From contig CANQET010000002.1 of assembly GCA_947595585.1 (NCBI GenBank), positions 62,001 through 126,000 on the forward strand: DNA of 64,000 bases, in the 5' to 3' direction. Below are positions 1 to 8,615 of this stretch, piece after piece (the stretch's first letter is position 1; every line of letters begins with the position of its first letter). The DNA is from an uncultured Clostridia bacterium (GTDB lineage Bacteria; Bacillota; Clostridia; Christensenellales; Borkfalkiaceae). Made by a program: the position numbers and the translations under genes. The notes beneath the pieces were generated by a model, which was given only the letters and a program-made list of their open reading frames with translations, had not been told where the DNA came from and searched no databases.

Positions 1-2
1 GG

Positions 3-575
3 GAGCCCTTCGATAACTACGAGAACGTCGTAAAATTTTTGCGCAATCTCACGGCGGAGGAGGGGCTCAACATGAGCGCAAGGAACATCAGTCTCTCCAC
101 CTGCGGTCTCGTCCCCGAGATGAAGAAGTTCATCTCCGAGGGCATCCCGCTCAATCTTACGGTCTCGCTGCACGCCGTGACCGATGCGGAACGCGCCCGC
201 ACGATGCCCATCGCGAAGAAGTACACGATCTCCGAGATCTTGGGGGCCTGCAGCGATTATTTCGAGAAGACGGGGCGGCGGTATATCTTCGAATACACCC
301 TCATTTCGGGGGAAAATTCGGATACGGCGCACGCCCTCGCCCTCGCAAAACTTCTGAAGGGCAGGCCCTGCCACGTCAACCTCATCCGCCTCAACGCGGT
401 GAAGGAGCGAAATCTTTTGGCCGCCGAAGAGCAGGAGGCCCGCAAGTTTTTGGAGACGCTCGAGGCACAGGGGATCTCCGCGACCCTCCGCCGAAGCATG
501 GGCTCGGATATCGGCGGCGCCTGCGGTCAGCTTCGCGCAAGATATATGGAACAGGGCGCCGACGATATAGAATAG
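3..575 (+). CDS. rlmN: 23S rRNA / tRNA adenine-C2 methyltransferase RlmN, C-terminal part
   Basis: Radical-SAM enzyme that methylates C2 of A2503 in 23S rRNA and A37 in some tRNAs. The gene is cut by the left window edge, so the N-terminal domain and the CxxxCxxC radical-SAM cysteines are not visible. The reading frame is open from base 3, beginning with EPFDNYENV, the tail of the family's GEP(L/F)DNY motif. Further along are LSTCGLVP, SLHA and the C-terminal RRSMGSDIGGACGQL, whose Cys is the family's methyl-carrying or resolving cysteine. The last 63 nt belong to a 169-bp tandem repeat that continues into the spacer. In many Firmicutes rlmN is followed by prpC, pknB and rsgA before rpe; those genes are absent here. 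Identity is certain by motif; only the start is missing. Confidence 0.95.
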   Translation, partial: EPFDNYENVVKFLRNLTAEEGLNMSARNISLSTCGLVPEMKKFISEGIPLNLTVSLHAVTDAERARTMPIAKKYTISEILGACSDYFEKTGRRYIFEYTLISGENSDTAHALALAKLLKGRPCHVNLIRLNAVKERNLLAAEEQEARKFLETLEAQGISATLRRSMGSDIGGACGQLRARYMEQGADDIE

Positions 576-879
576 GGCTCCCGAAAAAAGGCGCAGTATT
601 TTTTGGGGAAGAGGAGCGGCAACGGAGCAAAAGGGAGCTTTGCGGCAGCAAAGCGAAGAAAGGCGGAGTAAGCCGCGACGAGGCGGCGCCTGCGGTCAGC
701 TTCGTGCAAGATATATGGAACAGGGCGCCGACGATATAGAATAGGGCTCCCGAAAAAAGGCGCAGTATTTTTTGGGGAAGAGGAGCGGCAACGGAGCAAA
801 AGGGAGCTTTGCGGCAGCAAAGCGAAGAAAGGCGGAGTATGCCGCGACGAGGCGGCGCCTGCGGTCAGCTTCGCGCAAG
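513..879. repeat. 169-bp tandem repeat duplicating the rlmN 3' end
   Basis: Two full copies (513-681 and 682-850) and a 29-bp start of a third (851-879) are nearly identical, with exact 169-bp spacing. Each unit holds the last 63 nt of rlmN including its stop codon, followed by about 106 nt of spacer. The copies I compared differ at two points (cttcGCGcaag against cttcGTGcaag; gtaAgcc against gtaTgcc). This block fills the whole gap of 339 bp between rlmN and rpe apart from the rpe leader. It most likely arose by slippage or unequal recombination; I see no gene in it. Confidence 0.95.
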
Positions 880-914
880 CCGCCTTGCCCCGAACGAAGA
901 ATAAGGAGGTACCT

Positions 915-1565
915 ATGCAGATCAAAATTGCGCCGAGCATTCTCGCAAGCGATTTTTCCAAAGTCGGGGAAGAGGTCGCCCGCCTCGAAGCATGCGGCGC
1001 CGATCTCATCCACTGCGACGTCATGGACGGCAATTTCGTTCCGCCCATCACCTTCGGGGCGCAGATGGTGAAGGCCATCCGTCCGCATACGCGCCTCCCC
1101 CTCGATTGTCACCTCATGGTGCTGCATCCCGAAACGCACGTCGAGGACTTCGCCCGCGCCGGGGCCGATCTCATCTCCGTGCATGCCGAAGTCTGCGATA
1201 TTTCCGCGCTCTTTGCCCAAATTGCACACATGGGGGTGAAAAAATGCGCCGTCATCAACCCCGAGACGGCCGCAGAATCCCTCTTTCCCGCCGTGGATGC
1301 GGGGGCGGATATGCTGCTTCTTATGAGCGTCCACCCCGGTTGGGGCGGGCAGAAGTTCCTTCCCGATACGCTGAAAAAGCTCGAGATCTTGCGCAATTAT
1401 TGCATCCGATGCGGGCGGCCCGACCTCGATATCGAGGTGGATGGCGGCATCACCGAGGCCAATGTGAAGGAAGTCATCGCGGCGGGGGCGAACGTCATCG
1501 TCGCGGGGAGCACGATATTCCGTGCGGCGGATATGGCGGCGACCATTCGGAGGCTCCGCGGATGA
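915..1565 (+). CDS. rpe: Ribulose-phosphate 3-epimerase
   Basis: Interconverts D-ribulose 5-phosphate and D-xylulose 5-phosphate in the pentose phosphate pathway; cytosolic TIM barrel. The 216-aa product has the family landmarks in order: KIAPSILASDF near the N-terminus, HCDVMDGNFVPPITFG (metal-binding His and Asp), DCHLMV, MSVHPGWGGQKF, and DIEVDGGI near residue 180. An upstream in-frame ATG exists at 885, but 915 is chosen because AGGAGGT lies at 904-910 and the protein then begins MQIKIAPS as usual. The stop overlaps the thiN start (ATGA at 1562-1565), so the two are translationally coupled. Length is normal for the family. Confidence 0.97.
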   Translation: MQIKIAPSILASDFSKVGEEVARLEACGADLIHCDVMDGNFVPPITFGAQMVKAIRPHTRLPLDCHLMVLHPETHVEDFARAGADLISVHAEVCDISALFAQIAHMGVKKCAVINPETAAESLFPAVDAGADMLLLMSVHPGWGGQKFLPDTLKKLEILRNYCIRCGRPDLDIEVDGGITEANVKEVIAAGANVIVAGSTIFRAADMAATIRRLRG

Positions 1566-2191
1566 CGGGTCCTGTCGCAAAGGCCGTCATCCTCCTCAAC
1601 GGCGAGCCCTACCGCGGCGAAATTTCTGCGGAGGCGTGCTACGTCATCTGCTGCGACGGCGCCTATGCTTGGGCGAAGGGCAGGGTGCGGATCGACGAAA
1701 ATTTGGGGGATTTCGATTCCTTGGAGGAAGTCCCCGAGCCGCGACCTCTGCAAAAATTCCCCTCCGAGAAGGAGAAGACGGACGGCGAGCTTGCTGTAGA
1801 CCGCGCTCTCGAGCTCGGCGCAAGCGAGATCATCTTTTACGGGGGCGGGGGCGGCCGTGAAGACCACTTCCTCGGCAATCTCCACCTCATCTATAAGGCG
1901 GTGCGCGCGGGCATGGCTTCGGCCGTATTGCAGCTGAACGGCGCCACGATCGCCCTCTGCGGCAAGGGCGGCCAAAAATTTTTCTGCAGGAAGGGGCAGA
2001 CCGTCTCGCTGTTGCCTTTCGGCGGCGACGCGCATATCATAAGATTGCAAGGGGTGAAGTACGCGGCCGAAGATCTGCGGCTGTGCTACGGCTCCACGCG
2101 CGGCATCTCCAATCTCACGTTGAGCGAAGCGTTTTCGTTTCGGGTGAAGAAGGGGTATGTGCTCGTCGTCATCAATGAGGAGGTCGTATGA
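1562..2191 (+). CDS. thiN: Thiamine pyrophosphokinase
   Basis: Transfers pyrophosphate from ATP to thiamine to make thiamine diphosphate, the cofactor of transketolase and pyruvate-metabolising enzymes. The 209-aa product shows CCDGAYAWA, GDFDSL (Mg/ATP binding), EKEKTDGELAVDRAL, GGGGGREDHFLGN and the C-terminal STRGISN thiamine-pocket motif, in the order usual for the family. It starts inside the rpe stop (ATGA). Its own 3' end carries the SD sequence GAGGAGG (2177-2183) for the following micro-ORF spoVM. The position after rpe matches Bacillus subtilis (yloS). Confidence 0.95.
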   Translation: MTGPVAKAVILLNGEPYRGEISAEACYVICCDGAYAWAKGRVRIDENLGDFDSLEEVPEPRPLQKFPSEKEKTDGELAVDRALELGASEIIFYGGGGGREDHFLGNLHLIYKAVRAGMASAVLQLNGATIALCGKGGQKFFCRKGQTVSLLPFGGDAHIIRLQGVKYAAEDLRLCYGSTRGISNLTLSEAFSFRVKKGYVLVVINEEVV

Positions 2192-2253
2192 TCGTCTGCA
2201 TCAAGCTCCCGAGACTGCTCGGCTGCATTCTCAAACTGTTCTACAAGGGATGA
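2188..2253 (+). CDS. spoVM: SpoVM-type stage V sporulation micro-protein
   Basis: A 21-codon ORF of amphipathic composition whose core, IKLPRLLG (residues 5-12), matches the IKLPKFLG core of B. subtilis SpoVM (26 aa), including the proline needed for shallow membrane insertion. SpoVM recognises the convex forespore membrane and recruits the SpoIVA coat ATPase. Support is positional as well: in B. subtilis spoVM lies directly behind thiN and before rpmB. A near-consensus SD (GAGGAGG, 2177-2183) sits 4 nt before the ATG, stronger than that of the next gene. The ATG overlaps the thiN stop and its stop overlaps the dipeptidase start. Seen: ORF, RBS, motif, synteny. Inferred: function. The alternative, a chance ORF, is unlikely given motif plus position. 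Confidence 0.85.
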   Translation: MIVCIKLPRLLGCILKLFYKG

Positions 2254-3152
2254 AATACATCGACCTGCACTGCGACGCCCTCACAAAAGAGGGCGTCGCT
2301 GCCGTATCGAAAGAAAGTTTGTCCGCGGGCGGATGCGCCCTGCAATGCTTTGCCGCCTTCATCGACCCGCGCAAGCAGGAGGGCTTTGCCCGTGCTTTGG
2401 CGCTCGCGGATGCCTTCGATGCCATGTGCGAAAAAGCGGGGTTTTCGCGTTACGGCGCTCCTGCAGACCAAGCGCCCGCGGCCCTTCTCACGGTGGAGGG
2501 GGGAGAAGCCATCGAGGGGAGCCTCGAAAAGCTCGAAGCGCTCTATCGACGTGGCGTCCGCATGATGACCCTCACATGGAATTTCCCCAACGCGCTCGGC
2601 TTCCCGTGCGGCGATCCCGAAAAAACGATAGAGGGGGTGGGGCATTTCGGCGGACTCACGCCGTTCGGGCGGACGGCGGTGGAGAGAATGGCAGAGCTTG
2701 GGATGCTCGTCGACGTCTCCCACGGCAACGACCGCCTTGTAGGGGACGTCGCAGATGTGCTCGGCCATACGCCCTTCGTCGCCAGCCATTCGGGCGCCCG
2801 AAGCGCATATGCGCATCCGCGCAACCTGACGGATGCGGCCATTCGTCGGATCGCGGAGAGCGGCGGGGTCGTCGGGCTGTGCCTCGTGCCCGAATTCCTC
2901 GCCGGGGATACGACGTACGCAGGGCAGAAGCAGGCATTTTTCGCGCACGTGCGCAGGGTGCTGCAGGCGGGCGGGGAAGACGTCTTGGCCTTCGGGAGCG
3001 ATTTCGACGGCGCACCGCAAAACCCCTATATCTCCACGCCCGCCGCGGTCCCCCGCCTCTTTGAGGACCTCACCGAGGAATTTTCCTTCCGCCTCGCCGA
3101 GAAACTTCTCTTCTCCAACCCCTCCCGCCTCCTCGCCGCCCCACCCCCTTGA
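2250..3152 (+). CDS. Membrane dipeptidase (peptidase family M19)
   Basis: Zinc dipeptidase of the renal-dipeptidase family, here without signal peptide and so probably cytosolic. The 300-aa product shows the metal-ligand series: YIDLHCDAL (HxD) at the N-terminus, VEGGEAIEG (bridging Glu), TLTWNFPNALG, LVDVSHGND, VASHSGARSAYAHPRNL and AFGSDFDGA. The start at 2250 is chosen because it gives the family-typical N-terminus and overlaps the spoVM stop (ATGA), implying coupling; the upstream in-frame ATG codons at 2157 and 2175 lie inside thiN. The last three codons (Pro-Pro-Pro) and the stop are supplied by a short interspersed repeat found at three other places, so the original C-terminus may have been replaced. 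Substrate unknown. Confidence 0.9.
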   Translation: MKYIDLHCDALTKEGVAAVSKESLSAGGCALQCFAAFIDPRKQEGFARALALADAFDAMCEKAGFSRYGAPADQAPAALLTVEGGEAIEGSLEKLEALYRRGVRMMTLTWNFPNALGFPCGDPEKTIEGVGHFGGLTPFGRTAVERMAELGMLVDVSHGNDRLVGDVADVLGHTPFVASHSGARSAYAHPRNLTDAAIRRIAESGGVVGLCLVPEFLAGDTTYAGQKQAFFAHVRRVLQAGGEDVLAFGSDFDGAPQNPYISTPAAVPRLFEDLTEEFSFRLAEKLLFSNPSRLLAAPPP

Positions 3153-3174
3153 TCCCCCTCCCACGGAGGGGGTA
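3139..3174. repeat. Interspersed GC-rich repeat (family B) at the dipeptidase 3' end
   Basis: CCCCACCCCCTTGATCCCC followed by CTCCCACGGAGGGGG. The same text recurs at about 9271-9309 (with TTGG for TTGA), 17290-17328 and 52983-53021, always within mosaic intergenic repeats. Here it overlaps the end of the dipeptidase gene and provides its TGA stop. Confidence 0.9.
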
Positions 3175-3290
3175 TTGCTTGGGATGAACACAGAGGGGGA
3201 GCGGGCGGATTTTGCCGATCGATGTTTCTTATTTTTTGCGGCTTTCTCGTTTGGTTTTTTGTATTCAAAAAGATTTTTTTGCCGAATGGC

Positions 3291-3319
3291 TTGACTTTTT
3301 CCCAAAGATTGGCTATACT
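3291..3319 (+). promoter_or_regulatory. Sigma-A promoter of the structured leader / ncRNA
   Basis: TTGACT at 3291-3296 and TATACT at 3314-3319 with a 17-bp spacer. The expected start point (about 3325-3326) coincides with the first base of the long inverted repeat that follows. Confidence 0.8.
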
Positions 3320-3324
3320 GAAAA

Positions 3325-3553
3325 TCGCCAAACAAACTTTATATTCCAAGAAGGAGGGCACGGTCTTTTTATGTAAATAATTAAGATATTGGGGGGAGTA
3401 TATCCTGCCCAAATAGTGTTCATATTGAATTTGACAATTTGCAAATTCCAATATATGGACGCTATATTACCGTGCCGTATATAAAGTTTGTTTGGCGACA
3501 ACCGGGGTTTGCATTTTGTGTGCGCTGACTTCGGTTGGCGCATTTTTATTTTT
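3325..3553 (+). ncRNA. Candidate structured RNA: long hairpin plus intrinsic terminator
   Basis: Perfect 20-nt inverted arms (3325-3344 and 3479-3498) enclose a second 8-bp stem (GGCACGGT 3357-3364 with ACCGTGCC 3469-3476). Inside that, an extended imperfect stem built mostly from Watson-Crick and GU pairs lies between about 3413 and 3468 around a short AT-rich loop. The left side carries an extra roughly 45-nt stretch including a G6 run. The promoter at 3291-3319 would start transcription exactly at the outer arm. About 25 nt after the closing stem a terminator follows (GCGCTGAC, TTCG loop, GTTGGCGC, T-rich tail to 3553). The SD of the BspA lipoprotein comes immediately after, so this could be a free small RNA (6S-like in outline) or a leader that attenuates the gene. 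I recognise no known riboswitch consensus. Confidence 0.5.
3522..3553 (+). terminator. Rho-independent terminator with UUCG loop
   Basis: Eight-pair stem GCGCTGAC/GTTGGCGC (two GU pairs) with a TTCG tetraloop and tail ATTTTTATTTTT. It lies 2 nt before the SD AAGGAG (3555-3560) of the next gene, so a readthrough decision here would set that gene's expression from the upstream promoter. Confidence 0.8.
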
Positions 3554-3568
3554 CAAGGAGAAATTATT

Positions 3569-5695
3569 ATGAAAAAATGGCTCACAGCGATCTTGACGGT
3601 CGCATTTACGATCTGTCTCGGCCTCGGGGTTTCCGCATGCGGAAAGCATGCGAAGATCCCGCCGCACGAGCACACCTTTTCTTCGGCATGGACTTGGGAT
3701 AAAGAATCCCATTGGCATGCGGCAACTTGCGAACATCAAAACGAGATCAGCGGAAAAGCGGCACATACATATGCAAACGGCACATGTACGGAATGCGGAT
3801 ATGCCCATGAAGATCATGTTTTCAAGGATGCAAAATGTACGATCTGCGGCTATGCGCTTGCGGCATCGGAATTGCGCTATGAGGAGATTTTCGCCGAGGA
3901 CGGGCAGACGGTGACGGGATATACCGTTGTCGGTTGGGCAGAGGGCGTCACCGATAGATCGCAGCTGATCATTCCCGCAGAACATGAGGGGCACCCGGTT
4001 GCCGCGGTCGGCGAGAGCGCCTTCGACGTGGACGACGGCGATGGCGATGAGACGCTCACTTTTGTCTATCTGCCCGAAACGGTGAAAGACCTCGGCGAGT
4101 ATGCCTTTTACGGCTGTTCGGGTCTCAAAACCATAAACCTCGAAAGCGTGGAAAATGTATACGACGGCGCTTTCTACAGTTGTACGGGGCTTGAGAAGGC
4201 AGAAATGGGGACCTTAAACACATTGGGGAAATATGCTTTTTACGACTGCGCATCGCTCGCATATGCAAAAGTCGAGGGAGTAGAGACGTTCGCCGACCAA
4301 GCTTTCCGCAAGTGTCCCGCGCTTGCGCGTGTGGATTTCGGCGACGGAGTGCAGACGATCCCGCAATTCACGTTTTACGAGTCGCCCGCCGTGCGTGAGA
4401 TCACCCTCGGAAAGGAATTTTCACAAGCGGCCGAAGAGCTCGAGGACGTCTCCTTCCCCGATGGACTTGAAAAGATCGAGGTGAGCGCGGACAACGCAAT
4501 GTACGCCACAGAGGGCGGGATCCTCTATAATAAAGCAAAAACGCAGATCATCTTTGTTCCGCTTTCGATCACGGGAAAGGTGACGATCGCCGACGGCGTG
4601 ACAGAGATCAAGGCACGGGCATCGCATTTCAAGAATCATGCCCGCATGATCTCACTTACGATCCCCGCGAGTGTCTTGGATATCCAAAACGGGTGGGTGA
4701 CCAAGACCTTTGCCGGCTGTTCCACGCTTGCGGAGATCTATAATCTTACCGAGATCGAGATCGCCGCTTACGACGATTTCGGATTGGATGAGGGAGTGAT
4801 CATCCACAGTGTCGGCTCCGAAAAGAGCGTTGTGACCGATCCCGATGCGGACGGCTTTGTTTGGCGTACGGATAGCGATACGCTCCATGCCTATTTCGGA
4901 CAGGAAAAGGAACTTGTATTGCCCGACGGACACGGCGGGAGATCCTATGCCGTCGCCGCGAACGCCTTCGCATCGAGCACGCTTACCAAGGTGACGATCC
5001 CCGCGAATGTGACTTCGCTCGGTGCGAACTGCTTCGCGTCAAGCTCGGTGGAAGAGGTTGTCATACAGGAAGGCCTCACGGAGATCGGTGCAGGCGCCTT
5101 CTATGAGTGTTTGGCCTTGACGAAGATCTCTATCCCGAAGAGCGTGAAGAAGATCGGCGCAGGTGCGTTTACGGCACTCGGCGGAACGAGCGCGCTCGAG
5201 CGCGTCGACTATGCGGGTAACGTCTCCGAATGGGCTTCGATCGTATTCAAAAACGAATATTCGAATATTTTCGTCGATGCGTCGAAAGAGAAGAAAGCAA
5301 CTTTGTATTTGGGGGACGGAAAGCCGCTTCCCGAAAAGATCGTGATCGAGGGGATCGAGAGCATCGGAAGCTATGCTTTCTACGGTGCTCCCATACGTGA
5401 GCTTTCGATCGGACAAGGCGTCAAAAACATCGGGCAGGATGCCTTCTCCTACTGCGGCGCATTGGAGACGGTCGTGCTCGGCAAGGATGTGGAGTATTTC
5501 TACTACGCGTTTGCGCATCTGTCTGTTGCGACCGTCTATTATGAGGGGACGCAGGAGACATGGGGGACGCTCAACCGCGGAAACGGCGGAGGAAGGGTGT
5601 TCTCAGATGCACAGGTCTACTTCTTTGCGGCGAGCGCGCCCGAAAGCGGGGATGCTTGGCACTACGACGACAAAGGCGATCCCGTTGTTTGGTAA
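3569..5695 (+). CDS. BspA-type leucine-rich repeat lipoprotein
   Basis: Predicted surface lipoprotein of 708 aa. A signal peptide (residues 1-26) ends in the lipobox VSAC. Residues about 32-95 are His/Cys-rich with repeated HxHTF and CTxCGY units that look like small zinc- or disulfide-stabilised modules. Most of the remainder consists of LRR_5 (BspA/TpLRR) repeats such as LGEYAFYGCSGLKTINL and IGAGAFYECLALTKISIPKSV. The family binds host or matrix proteins in some oral and gut bacteria; the ligand here cannot be told. The start at 3569 is supported by the signal peptide and AAGGAG at 3555-3560. It follows a structured leader with a terminator, so attenuation is plausible. A shared bidirectional terminator separates it from the convergent ABC transporter. 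Confidence 0.88.
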   Translation: MKKWLTAILTVAFTICLGLGVSACGKHAKIPPHEHTFSSAWTWDKESHWHAATCEHQNEISGKAAHTYANGTCTECGYAHEDHVFKDAKCTICGYALAASELRYEEIFAEDGQTVTGYTVVGWAEGVTDRSQLIIPAEHEGHPVAAVGESAFDVDDGDGDETLTFVYLPETVKDLGEYAFYGCSGLKTINLESVENVYDGAFYSCTGLEKAEMGTLNTLGKYAFYDCASLAYAKVEGVETFADQAFRKCPALARVDFGDGVQTIPQFTFYESPAVREITLGKEFSQAAEELEDVSFPDGLEKIEVSADNAMYATEGGILYNKAKTQIIFVPLSITGKVTIADGVTEIKARASHFKNHARMISLTIPASVLDIQNGWVTKTFAGCSTLAEIYNLTEIEIAAYDDFGLDEGVIIHSVGSEKSVVTDPDADGFVWRTDSDTLHAYFGQEKELVLPDGHGGRSYAVAANAFASSTLTKVTIPANVTSLGANCFASSSVEEVVIQEGLTEIGAGAFYECLALTKISIPKSVKKIGAGAFTALGGTSALERVDYAGNVSEWASIVFKNEYSNIFVDASKEKKATLYLGDGKPLPEKIVIEGIESIGSYAFYGAPIRELSIGQGVKNIGQDAFSYCGALETVVLGKDVEYFYYAFAHLSVATVYYEGTQETWGTLNRGNGGGRVFSDAQVYFFAASAPESGDAWHYDDKGDPVVW

Positions 5696-5706
5696 AACGG
5701 CAAAGG

Positions 5707-5742
5707 AAGAAAAGTGCTGCGTGAGAACGCAGCACTTTTCTT
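5707..5742. terminator. Bidirectional terminator
   Basis: Perfect 16-bp stem: AAGAAAAGTGCTGCGT, loop GAGA, then its complement ending in TTTTCTT. It serves both the BspA gene and the converging ABC transporter gene. Confidence 0.95.
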
Positions 5743-5751
5743 AGCTTCATT

Positions 5752-8601
5752 TTACAGGGCGCGGATGGAGTCGACGGGCTTCTTGCGGGCGGAGAGCCAG
5801 ACGGGCAGGAAGGTCCCGAGGAAGGCGACGACGAGCGCCACGCCGAGCATGATCGCCACCGAGGGCAGGCCGAAGACGAATAGCGAGACGTCGAGCCCGA
5901 TGCTCCGTCGCAGCATGGCGTTGAGCGAGGCGGCGGCGATGGCCGAGCCTACGATCGCAAGCAGGGTGCATGTTCCCACGATGATTCCGCTCTCCGCAAA
6001 GAAGATCTTGAACACGTCCGTCCCCCTTGCGCCGACGGCACGCAGGATCCCGATCTCCTTTCGTTTTCCCGTGATGCTCATCGAGATGAAGTTGAAGAGC
6101 AGCAGCGAGGCGAAGAGGGCGAGCACGATGCCGAGCACGAGGAAGACGATATGGAGTACGCCGACGATCTCGTTTGCAAGCGTCACGCTGCGCACGATCA
6201 CGTTTCCGATCTCGTATTTTACGTCGTCTTCGCCGTACTCGCCCGTACGGCCGTAGAGCGCACGGAAGGCCGAAGCCGTACCCTTGCAGGGGACGAGCAG
6301 AACAGAGTATTCGGCGTCCTCGGGGAAGGAGTAGTTGGTGTTCGTGCGGATCCGCATATTGATGAGGCCTTGCGCGTCGAGCGAATCGTAGAGCTCCTGC
6401 GAACAACAAAAGCAGGTGCGAAGATACGATTCCCGGATGATGCCGACGATCTCAACATCGCCGAGCTCGGTTTGAAGATGTGCCGCCGTGCAGGGGTAGG
6501 GCGCTTGGAAGATCGTCCGAATGGTGCGCTCCGCCTCTTCGCGGTCGCCGTCGCGGCCTTGGATGACGTCGAGCGCATCGAGGATGGCGACTTCTTCTTC
6601 GGGACTGAACTTCTCCGCAAGCCTTTCGAGAAAGTACGCGGGGACGAGGATCTCATTGCCCGAAAGTTCGGTCTTGTCCTCGTCGAAGAAGAGGTGATCC
6701 CGCTTTTGGGGGTCGAAGACTTCCACGGCGCCCACTCTTCCGATCTCCTTATCGCCGTCCTCAAACCGCACTTCGCCCGCGAAGGCATCCGCATTTTCAT
6801 CATAATGTATGGTGCGGAAGAGGAGTGCCTCATGATCGCGGCAGAAGTTCTCTCCCGTGAGGATGAGCGCGTGCAGTCCCTCGGTGATATATTGGCTGAA
6901 CGTGAGATAGAGCAGGAGGTCCTCGGCGTTATCGAGGATATCTTCGTTGTCGGTGAGCTCGAGGTCGCCGAGCGTCTTGATGCGGCTGTACTTTTCGGGG
7001 ATGGGACCGCTCTCGAAGATCCCCACGATCTTGAGGGGCGTTTTGCCGAAGAGCAGGGCCTGCCCGAGGACGTCTTCCGCGCGCTTGAGCGCCAAGGGCT
7101 CTGCCGCCATGCCGCCCTGCACGGCGGGAAAGTAATCGAGATGCAACATGCACTCGCAGAGATAGCGGCTGATGCAGATCTCATCGGAAGAGAGGGGGTA
7201 TCGCCCCACAAGGCCCTTGCGGAGCACACTTCCCTTGGGGGCAAAGGCGGCGGTCCCGATCTCGGGGAGATAGTAGCTCATGCCCTCCGCCCGTTTGATG
7301 TTCGAGATGTCTGTGTTGAGTTCATAGGCGCCGATCGCGGGCGTCTCGGAAGAGAACTTCTCGACTTCTTCGGGGGTGAAGGCGGTGGAGAGGTTGGTTT
7401 CGTAGGAAGAGCTTCCCCCGCCTTGGAAGGTGGTCTCCACGGTGTAACGGTACTGCTTCTCGAGGCGGACGTATTCCATGCCGCTGTCGAGGAAGGAACG
7501 CACGAGCACGCTCTCGCCGTCGTAGAGCATCATGGTGGAAGAGAGCCCGAACATCAGAAAGGAGAAGAGGGAGAGCAGGATGGTGAAGAAGAGGCGGACG
7601 GGCTTCAGCTTGAGCCCCGAGGCGCCGATGCGGATGGCCTTGCGCGCAGGGAGCCTCGAGCGGATGAACTTGGTCTGCCCGTAGTCCTTCTTGGGCAGTG
7701 CGGCTTCATCGGTCGCAAGAAAGCGCTCTCTTCTGCCCTCGGCGTCGATGCGGTTTGCCTTGCGGAAGGCCGCGATCTCGGCCGCTCCCTTGGTGAGTAC
7801 GACTTCGCCCGTTCCCTCCGCGAGGAAGGCACGGATGGCGCCGAAGGTCTCCTCCTCGGGGGCATCTGCCCGCAAGATGAGGGTATCTCCGACTTTTTTG
7901 ATCGAATCGCCGATTTTCTCGCCGTCTTCCCGCACTTTGGTGACGTCGGAGACGATCTTCCCGTCTTTGAGTTCGACGATGCGGTCGCCGTATTCTTCGG
8001 CGAAATCCCGATCGTGCGAGACGACGAGGACGAGACGGGTCGAAGAGAGGCGCTTCAACGTCTCGAAGACTTGCTTGCCCGTCGAGGAATCGAGGGCGCC
8101 CGTGGGTTCATCGGCGAGGATGATCTGCGGGTCCTTGACGAGGGCGCGGGCGATCGCCACGCGCTGCTTCTGCCCACCCGAGAGGGTGTTGGGCTTGCGC
8201 TTCGCGAAGGCGGTGAGCTCGACTTCCTCGAGGATCGCACGCACCTTCTCTCTTTCGCGGGTCTTGCCCTGCAGCTCGAGGGCGAGGGAGACGTTGTCTT
8301 CCACGTTGAATTCGTCGAGCACGTTGTATTCCTGAAAGACGAACCCGACGAAGGTATTGCGGTAGGAATCGAAATCCCCGCCCGTAAAGTTTTTGGAGGA
8401 GCGGCCCATGACGACGATCTCACCCGCGCTCGGCGCATCCAATCCGCCGATGAGGTTGAGGAGGGTGCTCTTGCCGCTGCCCGATTTTCCGAGCAGGAAC
8501 ACGAGCCCCGTCTCCCCGAAGGAGATGGAGACGCCGTCGAGGGCTCTTACTTCTTCGCCCCGTGTTTTATAGATCTTGGTAAGGTTTTTGATCTCAAGCA
8601 T
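5752..8601 (-). CDS. ABC transporter, fused ATPase and FtsX/MacB-type permease
   Basis: A single 949-aa protein combining an ABC ATPase with a permease. ATPase: Walker [10 protein letters not shown] (38-46), Q-loop FVFQEYN, signature LSGGQKQR (140-147), Walker B IILADEP (160-166) and the H-loop VSHD. After a linker of about 100 aa comes one membrane span (about 335-360), a large extracytoplasmic domain, and three C-terminal spans with the FtsX-family stretch [17 protein letters not shown]. This matches LolD/MacB-like systems that extrude peptides, lipoproteins or antibiotics; in Firmicutes many take part in peptide-antibiotic sensing or resistance, but no two-component genes adjoin here. As a homodimer one gene would suffice. 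SD AAGGT precedes the start. Substrate unknown. Confidence 0.9.
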   Translation of the reverse strand: MLEIKNLTKIYKTRGEEVRALDGVSISFGETGLVFLLGKSGSGKSTLLNLIGGLDAPSAGEIVVMGRSSKNFTGGDFDSYRNTFVGFVFQEYNVLDEFNVEDNVSLALELQGKTREREKVRAILEEVELTAFAKRKPNTLSGGQKQRVAIARALVKDPQIILADEPTGALDSSTGKQVFETLKRLSSTRLVLVVSHDRDFAEEYGDRIVELKDGKIVSDVTKVREDGEKIGDSIKKVGDTLILRADAPEEETFGAIRAFLAEGTGEVVLTKGAAEIAAFRKANRIDAEGRRERFLATDEAALPKKDYGQTKFIRSRLPARKAIRIGASGLKLKPVRLFFTILLSLFSFLMFGLSSTMMLYDGESVLVRSFLDSGMEYVRLEKQYRYTVETTFQGGGSSSYETNLSTAFTPEEVEKFSSETPAIGAYELNTDISNIKRAEGMSYYLPEIGTAAFAPKGSVLRKGLVGRYPLSSDEICISRYLCECMLHLDYFPAVQGGMAAEPLALKRAEDVLGQALLFGKTPLKIVGIFESGPIPEKYSRIKTLGDLELTDNEDILDNAEDLLLYLTFSQYITEGLHALILTGENFCRDHEALLFRTIHYDENADAFAGEVRFEDGDKEIGRVGAVEVFDPQKRDHLFFDEDKTELSGNEILVPAYFLERLAEKFSPEEEVAILDALDVIQGRDGDREEAERTIRTIFQAPYPCTAAHLQTELGDVEIVGIIRESYLRTCFCCSQELYDSLDAQGLINMRIRTNTNYSFPEDAEYSVLLVPCKGTASAFRALYGRTGEYGEDDVKYEIGNVIVRSVTLANEIVGVLHIVFLVLGIVLALFASLLLFNFISMSITGKRKEIGILRAVGARGTDVFKIFFAESGIIVGTCTLLAIVGSAIAAASLNAMLRRSIGLDVSLFVFGLPSVAIMLGVALVVAFLGTFLPVWLSARKKPVDSIRAL

Positions 8602-8615
8602 ATTCTACCTTGTTT

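Noticed and set aside
2157-2249. Longer start for the dipeptidase
   Set aside because: It would overlap thiN and all of spoVM and add residues not seen in M19 enzymes; the ATG at 2250 gives the family N-terminus.
3325-3498. Inverted-repeat element considered as an integron attC site or MITE
   Set aside because: No attC core sequences, no integrase and no obvious target-site duplication; promoter and terminator placement favour an RNA. A MITE origin is not fully excluded.
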